DNA of 64,000 nt, taken from assembly GCA_025618425.1 (NCBI GenBank), contig CM046832.1, forward strand, positions 72,219,196-72,283,195, in the 5' to 3' direction. This document shows positions 11,022 to 20,085 of this stretch, piece after piece. Source of the stretch: Heliocidaris tuberculata. Its lineage: Eukaryota; Echinodermata; Echinoidea; Camarodonta; Echinometridae. Made by a program: the position numbers and the translations under genes. Positions within the stretch are counted from its first letter, which is position 1, and each line of letters starts with the position of its first letter. The notes beneath the pieces were generated by a model. That model had not been told where the DNA came from. It ran no database searches and worked only from the letters and a program-made list of their open reading frames with translations.

Positions 11022-11944
11022 TCTCAGAAGGGGGAATCCCGATAGTCCGTGGGGCCGATAGACCGCGGGACCGATATACCGCGGGGCCTATAGACCGCGC
11101 GGCCGATAGACCGCGGGGCCGATAGACTGCGGAGTCTCAATGTACACGCCAGTCACCAGTAATTCCGCACATTCGCTCAAATCACTATACACCTCTTGCA
11201 ATCGAAAGCACTAACTGCAAAACTTTAAAAAAAATAATAATAATAAAAGATAAATGGGAGGTGGATCGTCACCCCCCCCCCCTCCTGGATGCGCTCATTA
11301 ACTTTTTGATGTTAAATGGATTATGCAAAAAGTGACTTCAAGTCTGTGTTTTTATTTGAAATAAAAGAAACTAACGCTAATAAACAGGACGTGCAATTTG
11401 AAACTTTTCATTGAAACTCAAAGTTTTATTAAATATCATCTTTGAAAATCAACTTTTTCATATAAACAGTACTTATTGCCTTCATCAAACCCATCTCATA
11501 ACAAATACACAACTATCACTAATTCGATGATCTTTGTAGGTTTGCATGGTGGAGTTTGTAACGTGGAGAAGGTTTACGGTTCACCAATCACTAATTCATA
11601 TTAAGAATTCAAACTAGGCAGCGTTAAACTGAATGAATATCAGAAGAGAAACGAGGAAATGGCATAACTGACGATTGATTTTGAAGACTGATTAATATTA
11701 TGAATTGAATAAGTTCCAAATATTGATTTGCTTTGGACACAGCTCAAAGAGGGAAATATGAAAGAAATCTTTTTTAAAAGACTAACTTGTAATTCATATG
11801 TTCCCTTTAAAATGACACATGTACATAATAGCATAATTTGTTGATAATATCAATATATAAAAAAGGGGAAATAAAATTGAAAAATTGATTAAGATCCCCG
11901 GGGGGGGGGGGGGCGGGATCTTCCATTGAGACCCGTCCAGCATC

Positions 11945-12225
11945 CTCGAACTTTACCCTCTGAAAAGCACCCTAAACGAGGATTCAGATTTTGTGATTTT
12001 GATACCGTAAACAGGGATATTTTTTCATTCTTGATTTTGATACCCTAAACACGGAGAGAAATAATTAACGGCTTATTTTTACACCCTTAACAGGGCGAGC
12101 ATATACGACCGAAATTCTCAAATTCTGAATAAATTGTACCCTTTCCGCGGATTGGCCGTGTTAAATTTCATACCCTTTTCCCCTGCATTTGGTCAGAAGT
12201 GTGATTTTGATACCCTTTTATATGA
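11945..12225 (+). repeat. Repeated GATTTTGATACCCTAAAC blocks
   Basis: At least five degenerate copies of a unit containing 'tttgataccctaaac' and 'gg' separators occur here. A further one lies beyond the LINE tail at about 12,470-12,485 ('cacaccctaaacgcggatgtg'), so the LINE tail interrupted the array. Confidence 0.55.
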
Positions 12226-12233
12226 TAAGGGCA

Positions 12234-12450
12234 TCATGAGATATGAAAGCAACTTAGATAAGTTCAAAATCTCCCTTAAAAGATATCTGTTTATTACTTA
12301 GAGTATGAACTCAGTGTCCAACATTACATTGTATGCACCTTCTTATTTCTAAGTTATTTCGTCTTTTCTTTATAAAGCGCATAGGGACATGCAGTGTTGC
12401 TATGTGTAATGCGCTATAAAAGAACCAAGTATTATTATTATTTTTTTTCA
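12234..12450 (+). mobile_element. Severely 5'-truncated LINE tail
   Basis: A short frame reads ...SNLDKFKISLKRYLFIT and stops, the usual end of a CR1/L2-like ORF. It is followed by a hairpin-forming 3' end (aaagcgcataggg ... tgtgtaatgcgctataaaa) and an (ATT)n tail at about 12,430-12,450. The insertion splits the repeated blocks inside the TU-like element. Confidence 0.6.
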
Positions 12451-12825
12451 TTATTATATATTTTCGTTTTTCACACCCTAAACGCGGATGTGAAAATGCG
12501 TTGCATTTCAGACACCGCGGTCTATCGGCCCCGCGGTCTATAGGCCCCGCGGTCTACCGGACCCGCGGTCTATCGGCCCCGCGGACTATCGGGCGTAGAC
12601 CTCTCAGAATAGGCGTTGACCATTTTTAACAATGAGGGCCCCGTGAATATTTTAAGTTTGAAGAAACGATAAGACATGTAATTATTTGCAAAGAAAAGGT
12701 CATACTACAGTGAATATCAAAAAAGAACACACTTTGAAAATATCCTTCAAAATCATAATTTCACAATATCGAGACAATTTTTTCTTGTAGAAGTATGGGT
12801 GAGGGTCTGTTTGATCATATCGTCA

Positions 12826-13820
12826 CCGTTTTCACGAAGTGGCCTCGTAGTGCGCGCAGCGACAAAAGTAGATTTCGAGAAAAACGCATTTTAAAAGTTA
12901 ACGTTATTCAAATTGTGATTTCGGGGGTTAAACGTAAATTTTCCAGGATTTTTTTTTTATAACGACATAGTACAGAATTTAACTATTCTGCCCATATACT
13001 TTTTGTTTACAATAAATACATAATCAAGAGGGTATGCTGTTACAAACTGTGGGGACGGTTTGTGAAAACGACGCGTATATGGAATACGCATATTTTCGTT
13101 TTCACGAACCGTCCCCACAGTTTGTAACAACATACCCTCTTGATTGTCAGCTCAGTATTTATTTATTGTAAACAAAAATTATATGGGCAGAATTGGTAAA
13201 TTCTGTACTATGTCGTTATCAAAAGAAATCCTGAAAGATGTACGTTTAACCCCCGAAATCACAATTTGAATAACGTTAACTACCGTTTTCACGAAGTGGC
13301 CTCGTATAGCATGTATAGTGCGCGCAGCGACAAAAGTAAATTTGGAGAAAAACGCATTTTAAAAGTTTACGTTATTCACCTTGTGATTTCGGGGGGATAA
13401 ACGTACATCTTCCAGGATTTCTTTTGATAACGACATAGTACAGAATTAACCGATTCTGCCCATATAATTTTTGTTTACAATAAATACATACTGAGCTGAT
13501 AATCAAGAGGGTATGTTGTTACAAACTGTGGGGACGGTTCGTGAAAACGAAAATATGCGTATTCCATATACGCGTCGTTTTCACAAACCGTCCCCACAGT
13601 TTGTAACAGCATACCTTCTTGATTATGTATTTATTGTAAACAAAAAGTATATGGGCAGAATAGTTAAATTCTGTACTATGTCGTTATCAAAGGAAATCCT
13701 GGAAAACGTACGTTTAACCCCCGAAATCACAATTTTAATAACGTTAACTTTTAAAATGCGTTTTTCTCGAAATTTACTTTTGTCGCTGCGCGCGCTACGC
13801 GGCCACTTCGTGAAAACGAT
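12826..13820. mobile_element. Foldback element: a palindrome of two palindromes
   Basis: Both outer ends are ccgttttcacgaagtgg or its inverse. Two near-perfect palindromes, centred near 13,083 and 13,562, are themselves arranged as inverted copies about an axis near 13,320. The second centre is the reverse complement of the first (gacgcgtatatggaatacgc versus gcgtattccatatacgcgtc). Arms carry ctgtggggacggtt, gataacgacatagtacag and cccgaaatcacaatt. Overlapping open frames here (such as 13,513-13,916) are by-products of the symmetry. It sits inside the left arm of the surrounding long-TIR element, so it is the younger insertion. Confidence 0.8.
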
Positions 13821-14176
13821 GACGATATATATACTCATATATGAGTATTGACAATATTTTATGCTTGAGTAAGTACTGGATACTTTTTTAAGACTCGCGA
13901 AAATTAGTTTGCACAAAAATGCCTGTCTTGAATTTGATCAAAATGCCTATCGGGCAGTATCTGCATTTTTTCTGTTAACCATCAATAATTGATTTGAACC
14001 ATAATTTAATCATTAAACCTTTATCTAACAGTGCACACCCACAGAAATTGATAAAGGAGGGGGCGGGATGATCCCAAAACAGGTGTTGAATATATCTGAA
14101 CAATTCCGTTCTTGTACATGCATACTGAGCATATCATGATGTACTGGGTGTTTTTCTTTCCTGTGCCTTCAAGAAG

Positions 14177-14307
14177 GAGCTAAACCAGCTTGACCCATCG
14201 TTGAATATGCCACTGCCCCAAGCCACAACCGCCACCACCATTGCAGGTGATGTCCTTCTAGCACAAATCATCTCCATCAATACCCATGTTTGCCTGGAGA
14301 ATGTTTG
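14177..14307 (+). CDS. Terminal-exon-like ORF of unknown function
   Basis: A strong acceptor (pyrimidine-rich tttttctttcctgtgccttcaag) precedes an open frame beginning KKELNQLDPSLNMP, passing through ATTIAGDVLLAQIIS and ending VCLENV with TGA. Composition is protein-like and more GC-rich than the flanks. I do not recognise the family. It lies alone in the core of the long-TIR element, so it could be the last exon of an accessory or captured gene. No partner exon was found upstream within the element. Confidence 0.35.
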
Positions 14308-14885
14308 AAAGATTGAATTCATCAACGGGAGGAGAACCCTAACATTTACACGTTTTCTTCTTCAAATTTCTTATTCCTTTTAAAAGATGAAAGACCCCAG
14401 AAAAAAGTCTTGTATGACGAATAAGAATGTAAAAGACAACCAAATTTATTGATAAATAAAAAGAGTTTTTACGTTTCTTCGATTAAACATATAGATGCCA
14501 ACATGGAAAACAGAGCATCATTCCACATGCCCCAGACAGAAACGCCTCCTCAACTGCTTGGAACAGACGGGACAAGGAAAGAAACAACATTAAATGGTCC
14601 AAACACGTTTTTTTTTTTTCATTCATATCTCTCTTCTTGAAATTGAAACATTTTAGGTCCATTCTGTAATGAATTGCAATTTGCATCCTATCGACATGCT
14701 CCAGTCAGAACGTGGAACTATGTGCAGAAAGACATAATATGCAATGTTTATGCGTGTGTGCGCGCGCGAGCCTGTGTGTATCTGTGGAAGGGAGGGATGT
14801 GGATGTGCGGTTACGTATAGGATTAAGAATTATATGATGATTCAAATCAATTACTGATAGCAAACAGAGACATGCAGTTAATGGC
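14308..14885. other. Non-coding core of the long-TIR element
   Basis: Low-complexity patches are present, including T(10) at about 14,609 and a (GT/CG)n purine-pyrimidine run at about 14,750-14,775. The small ORFs on either strand have no domain signature. Confidence 0.4.
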
Positions 14886-15730
14886 TGATAAGCACTTTGA
14901 TCAAATTCAAGACAGGCATTTTTGTGCAAACCAATTTTCGTTTTACAAAAGCAGCCAGTACTCGCTCAAGAGTGAAATGTTGTCAATACTCATAGTGTCA
15001 TCCGATGAAACAGACCCCCATCCATTATTGTATAAGAAAAAAATAATATTGATATTGTTAAATTATGATTTTGGAGAATATTTTCAAACTGTGTACTTTT
15101 CGTGATACTCACTGTAGTATAGATTCAATTCTTAAAGGGAAAACATCATACGAATGAAATGAGATCTTCTAGGATTCATCGTTGATTAGAATATTTTTAG
15201 CACCATATTGTTTTTACATTTTAGTCTACTGTCAAATGATTCATATTTTTTGTCAAATCATAGGCCTTAAAATAAATCGTCTGATTTTACAGAACCGTAT
15301 ACAGTGCGTCCCAGAAGAAAACGAAACCCTAAAGAAAGGGTTATTGTGATCAAAATTATGTGCTCTATGACAATAATCATCTGTTTTCTATAAACTAGAA
15401 GTATTATGCTTTTAAATGATACCTTGATGGTATCCATTCGTACATGCTTTAACGTGTAGCAGCAATTTGAAAATGACATTTAAAAATTCAGATTTGGGTA
15501 AAAGCATGAAAACGTTATCACATGCGAAAATAACTAAAGGGACATACCGGCTTAAAGAGATATGATACGTAAAATTACCTATGTGATGGCCTGCATTCAG
15601 TCAGAAATTCATAAAAACACGGGTCAATACTGATTTCCAGGGTGGCAGGGGCATACGCTCTCAAAATTTCCAAAATCCATAAATATCCCTCAATTGAAGA
15701 AAAGTGCCCTTTATGTGATGAAAAAAGGTG

Positions 15731-15876
15731 CACATCCTGGGGCCTGTAAAATAAAGATATACAATCCATCTTACAATCAATTGTAACTCTTCAGTACATG
15801 GTTTGTCATAGACTTACGATTGATATCAATCGTAAGATTGATTTATCTCTTTATGTTACAGGCCCCTGATGTGGTA
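15731..15876. mobile_element. Short palindromic MITE nested in the Tc1/mariner element
   Basis: The ends cacatc..ggggcctgtaa and ttacaggcccc..gatgtg are inverted repeats. The interior continues as a near palindrome including the perfect cttacgattgatatcaatcg core. Its GGGGCCTGT ends resemble those of the 61,214 MITE (GGCCCTGTTTCATAAA). Confidence 0.65.
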
Positions 15877-16020
15877 AATTACCATAATTTTTCTGTCTTA
15901 TGTACCCTTTCTACCTTGTATTTCCATTTGGTGACAATGGAGAGAGCCACTTACTTTACTTTTATGAAAAATATCACCTCTCTGTCTGCTTGTTCTTAAA
16001 AGAAATTTCAGTTCATAAAA

Positions 16021-16043
16021 ATGCAAAAAAAAAAAAAAAAAAA
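16021..16043 (+). repeat. Poly(A) tract inside the Tc1/mariner element
   Basis: A run of about 18 A residues follows 'aaaatgc'. No LINE or SINE body adjoins it, so it is most likely a simple homopolymer. Confidence 0.6.
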
Positions 16044-16420
16044 GATCTTCATTTCGATAACAGGTAGCATTTCAATACAAAACATGCCCTTTCGTTAACC
16101 CCAACATCGACAATACATTGGCAATCCTTTATTTTATGTTGAGGGTAATATCCTTTCTCTTATTATTGAAAGAAACTTTTCATAGGGTTTTTAAAGTCAT
16201 GTTACATTTGGGTCATGTTGACATGTGATCCTAACGTTTTCATGGTTTTACCCAATTTTCAAAATGCTCGCTAAAGCATGTACGAATGGATGCCATCTAG
16301 GTATCATTTAAAAGCATGATATTTTCTATTTTATAGAAAATAGATAATTATTGTCATAGAGCATAATTGTGGTCACAATAACCATTTGTTTTAGGGTTTC
16401 GTTTTTTCTGGGAGGCACTG

Positions 16421-16943
16421 TATATGTAGATTAGCTCTCACAAGGTCTAAATTTTCTTATAAGAATACAAACAAGTGTAAAAGAAAATTCCAGTTGAGTC
16501 GAACATCTTTTTTTCTATCAAAATAACAAAGAAACGAAATGAAAAGAGCATCTGCGAAACTTAGGCCCGCATTCTCGAAAGCAGACTCAATTGAGACCAT
16601 GGTCTATGCAGATTTCGTGGTATAAGTGCGCTTGATTTAAAATTCACGCTAGTTGCCATATGGTTTAGACCATGGTTTATGTAAATTAATTTAAATAAAC
16701 TGAGTTTGTTTTGTTTTACTCGGTTTTGACAACTTCCATCGAATAGAAGAAAGACTTTGTAAGTTGAAATGACTACTAAACGTGTTTAAACACCATTTAT
16801 TTGCAGAGGTATATAATAATGTAAGCCTACATTATTTTTTTTTTCTGAAAGAAGGCCTAAATATATACCTAAGTGAAAAAAGGAAGAGGAAGGGATAAAT
16901 TTATTGTTCGAATGTGCGTCTAATCTTTCTTGATTAACATGAT
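16421..16943. other. Non-coding stretch between the MITE and the duplicated segment
   Basis: A GC-richer patch at 16,563-16,690 (ggcccgcattctcgaaagc ... two 'gaccatggt' motifs) resembles one end of another MITE, but its partner end is missing. No gene is seen. Confidence 0.35.
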
Positions 16944-18401
16944 AAGATTGATGAGAATGTTTAAAGGAGTTCGTGTGATAATTCATTATCACTTTCTGCG
17001 ACTAATTGTTTCGAAACAAGAATAGGGTAATAGTCATGAAACATCTGGTCTATTTTTATATTGAGTATTGATGTGATTTAAACAACTTTTTACTACACTT
17101 CCACAACTATGCGAAGTTGTTTGTGTTGATTGCCCTCTGGCGTGAAATAATGGGCCAGCATTTATTAGTAATTCATATTTTTATTTGTCCTTGTTCAATA
17201 ATACTAAGCTAGATTGTGTTCACACTTTCTGCCTGTAAAGGTTCTGAGCTTTTGATAAGTTTGTTGTAAATTTCATTACATAATCAATATGTACTATACA
17301 CGCGCAATGTATTAAAGAAAGGATAGTATGTTCTTTAATGTTTAATATCTTATGTTCAACTTGCGATTATAATTATCTTCGTGCATTTTGCTGGTGTTTT
17401 CTAGGAACAGTTAATATTGAGTATACGTTTAGCGTGTTTGTCCTATCTCTATCGGAGCATTGTGATCTTTACAAGGGGAGGAGTGAGGGCCATAGATCTT
17501 CTAAGTGTTAAGGATATACCTATTTCATTGTTATGAGGAGAAAAATGCAATTTTCGTGTAATACTGTTAACATAATTGATACCTGTATATATTTCAACAA
17601 CAACAAAAAAAGAAAAGAAAAAAGAAGAATTACAATTTTAATGAAACATTAATTTTGAAGTATACTGAGAGTCTATTAATATAAAAATCAATCTTTTGTG
17701 AATAGGGATAATAGTTAGCTATATATTTTCATAGCCAAATTAAATTTGGAGAGAGACTTTAGCGCCGTAAATGACCATTAATGACCACTTATTATCTTCC
17801 CATCACTCCAGATCAATTTGAAGGTTGTCACCACCACAGTACTTATGAACTACCCTTTATTAGTTCACAAAGTGGCGCAGCTTGGAGGGGGGGGGGGCAC
17901 GAGTTGGTAAATGCCTCCTGTCGAATGGAGAAAAAACTAAGAGAGGGTGAGAGAGAAAGAGTTAAAAAGAAAAATATAGAGTGAGAGAGAAAGAGAGAGA
18001 GAGAGAGAGAGGAGGGGGGAAAGGAGTACGAAAACAGGATGATGAGATATTTTTTTTCACTTAGACTCTGTACCCACTGAATTTCTTCCTATTAGTCCGT
18101 GTGCCCTGCAGAAGGGCGCGAACACATAATCATTTCGTAAAATTTCTAAACTTTTAGTTTTGATTGCTAAAGTAATAAGCAATCACTGCTAACAATACGA
18201 CGATGTACCGACAGTAGATTATTAGTTTGTTCTTTGATGTAGTCAAAAAACTATGATTGTGTTTTTCTCGAAATTTACATCCGTTGGGTTCGAATTGATG
18301 CGCGGGTCGACAGGGGCAAATTCTTTCCTTATCAAATGACATTGGTGCCCAGTGGTGTATCCGGACCTTCACTTCGGGGGTGGGGTGGGGGGGGGGGGGG
18401 G
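16944..18401 (+). repeat. Dispersed duplication, copy A (copy B at 61,110-62,694)
   Basis: Both copies begin aagattgatgaga and run colinearly through gcgaagttgtttgtgtt, gagtatacgtttagcgtgtt and tcggagcattgtgatcttta. They pass a (GA)n tract and end at a G-run after 'tggtgcccag(t/a)ggtgtat'. Divergence is modest and without long gaps, except that copy B carries an extra MITE at 61,214-61,345. No ORF is shared, so this is a dispersed non-coding repeat rather than a gene duplication. Confidence 0.85.
17936..18014 (+). repeat. (GA)n microsatellite in duplication copy A
   Basis: An imperfect AGAGAGAG tract that has its counterpart at about 62,270-62,345 in copy B. Confidence 0.8.
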
Positions 18402-18603
18402 AGGCATGCATCCGACCCAATGGTGATCCAGAAAACAATCCTTTTCTGGCCCTTATTCGTGTAGGGACGGGGGAAGGGGGTTGGTATGACATTCCTTCAA
18501 TGCATCTCTTCGTAATTTCAAAATGATGATTTTATCATTTAATTATTTTGCTGTTTATTGTAGTCATAGCAAAAAAAAAAAAAAATTGTCAAAAGACTCT
18601 AAA

Positions 18604-20085
18604 ATGAAGAAGAACAATATGAATCTTGCTTGTTGGAATGTGAGGACCTTAATAGACAACAATGCTACTAATCGCCCCCAGCGAAGATCTGCACTCCTAG
18701 CCCACGAACTTGGTAGACTTGATGTAGACATAGCAGCCCTTAGTGAGGTTCTTCTCATTGAGCAAGGTAGCCTAACTGAACGCTGGCTATACACTATATT
18801 GGTCTGGCAGGCCGAAAGGCAGTCGTCGAATTCATGGTGTTGGTTTAATGATCAAGAACTCAATCGCTTCCAAGCTTCCAAGCTTGCCAATTGGTCACTC
18901 TGAGCGCATCATGTCTTTATGTTTGCCCCTATTCGGGCAGGAACATGCAACCATTGTGAGTGTTTATACTCTAACCCTCGACGCCGACCCATCGGACAAA
19001 GAAAACTTCTACGCAGACCTCCAGCTCGTCACTGAGCGTACTCCACTAAAGGATAAACTTTTGTGGTCTTAGGTGACTTTAATGCCAGAGTTGGCAAGGA
19101 CTACCAAACCTGGAAAGGAATCTTAGGAGGGCATGGTGTTGGCAAATGCAACGACAACGGACGCTTGATGCTAGAGCTCTGTGCAGAAAAACAACTGACT
19201 GTGACCAATACCCTTTTCCAGCAGAAGGATCGTTACAAGACAACATGGATGCACCCAGGCTCCAAGCATTGGCACATGATTGATTTCATCCTTGTAAGAC
19301 AACGAGATATGAAGGATATCCTGCACACTAGGGTCATGCGCAGTGCTGACTGCAACACAGACCACAGACTTGTTGCAGCAAAGTGAGGGTTCCACCTGAA
19401 ACCCAAGCCCAAAAGGAGAACAGGTGATGTCCCATCACAGAAGTTCGACGTCAACAAGCTTCAGTCACCAACTTATAGAGAAGAGTATCAAGAATCACTA
19501 CAAGGTCAACTCGGTGACTATGATCCAAGTTTCAACACCGATCCTGAACAGATGTGGGAACAGATCAAGAAGGCAGTCCTCCATACTTCCAAAGAGGTCT
19601 TGGGATCTTGTCCTAAGAGACACAAAGACTGGTTTGACGAAAATGACGAGGAAATCTCATATTTGCTAGCTAAGAAGAGAACAGCTTATCAATCCCCTCT
19701 GGCTGATCCTTCGTGCGACAAGAAGAAAGTGGCATACCGTCAAGTTTGTAGCTTGGTCCATGAAGTGTAACAAAGCCCCTGGAGTTGATGGAACCCCCCC
19801 CCCCCCCCCCCCCCGCCAGAATCCCCCAGAAGCCCTGAAGTACGGCGGCCCTGTTCTCCACTCTAAACTACATGAACATTTCAGGGTTTGCTGGGAGCAA
19901 GGCAAGATTCCTAGGGACTTAAAGGATGCTGTGATCATCACCCTTTACAAGAACAAGGGTGAAAAGGCAGATTGCTCCAACTACCGTGGTACAACCCTCT
20001 TATCCATCGCTGGGAAGGTTTTAGCCAGGATACTGCTGAATAGGATCCAGCCCACCATTGCAGACCCAAACCTTGCAGAGAGTCA
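18604..20085 (+). pseudogene. LINE ORF2, first part: AP endonuclease and start of reverse transcriptase
   Basis: The frame starting MKKNNMNLACWNVRTL encodes an apurinic-type endonuclease (ACWNVRTL; LGDFNARVGKD with the catalytic GDFN; DFILVRQRDM; NTDHRLV). A linker follows (WEQIKKAVLHTSKEVLG), then the reverse transcriptase start (KAPGVDG, PPEALKYGG, LYKNKGEKADCSNYRGTTLL, LLNRIQPTIADPNLAESQ). At least three frame changes (about 18,850, 19,070 and 19,390) and an internal deletion near 19,765 disable it. A 21-C tract at 19,794-19,814 sits within the RT. The endonuclease resembles the RTE/CFDP2 type, but clade assignment is tentative. The ORF stops at AESQ, where a minus-strand LINE has been inserted, and resumes at 22,440. 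Confidence 0.85.

Larger units (their letters stand above)
11030..12601. mobile_element. TU/foldback-like element, arms of ~17-bp tandem repeats, 8-bp target duplication
   Basis: The 1,572-bp element is bounded by perfect 8-bp direct repeats TCTCAGAA (11,022-11,029 and 12,602-12,609). Both ends begin with CCCGATAGTCCG and continue as five or six tandem copies of a 16-17-bp unit of the type GGGGCCGATAGACCGC. The right arm (12,515-12,590) is the reverse complement of the left arm (11,037-11,130). The sea urchin TU elements described in the 1980s and Drosophila FB elements share this architecture of inverted arms made of short direct repeats. No transposase ORF lies inside. The centre holds repeated 'gattttgataccctaaac' blocks and a LINE tail inserted at about 12,234-12,450. 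Confidence 0.75.
12703..15120. mobile_element. Long-TIR element (about 240-bp inverted arms), left arm split by a foldback insertion
   Basis: The outer end atactacagtga (12,703) is repeated inverted at 15,109-15,120. The arms match over at least 240 bp: caaaatcataattt, gggtctgttt, atgagtattgacaa and gtttgcacaaaaatgcctgt all recur in order as reverse complements. In the left arm this order is interrupted at about 12,820 and resumes at about 13,830, exactly where the nested foldback lies. The right arm spans about 14,886-15,120. The core (13,951-14,885) encodes no transposase but holds an exon-like ORF. The family is not identified. Confidence 0.7.
15302..16420. mobile_element. Tc1/mariner-type non-autonomous element with TA target duplication
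   Basis: The ends read TA|CAGTGCGTCCCAGAA and TTCTGGGAGGCACTG|TA. Similarity of the inverted arms continues for about 180 bp (aaacgaaaccctaaa, tatgacaataat, cttttaaatgatacc, tccattcgtacatgcttta). CAGTG ends and TA duplication are hallmarks of the IS630/Tc1/mariner superfamily. The 1,119-bp element has no transposase and contains another MITE at 15,731-15,876, so it is a passive MITE with very long arms. Confidence 0.8.

Noticed and set aside
13513..13916. Overlapping ORFs of about 100-110 codons on both strands
   Set aside because: They are by-products of the palindromic foldback arms; mirrored ORFs on both strands are expected and no domain is present.
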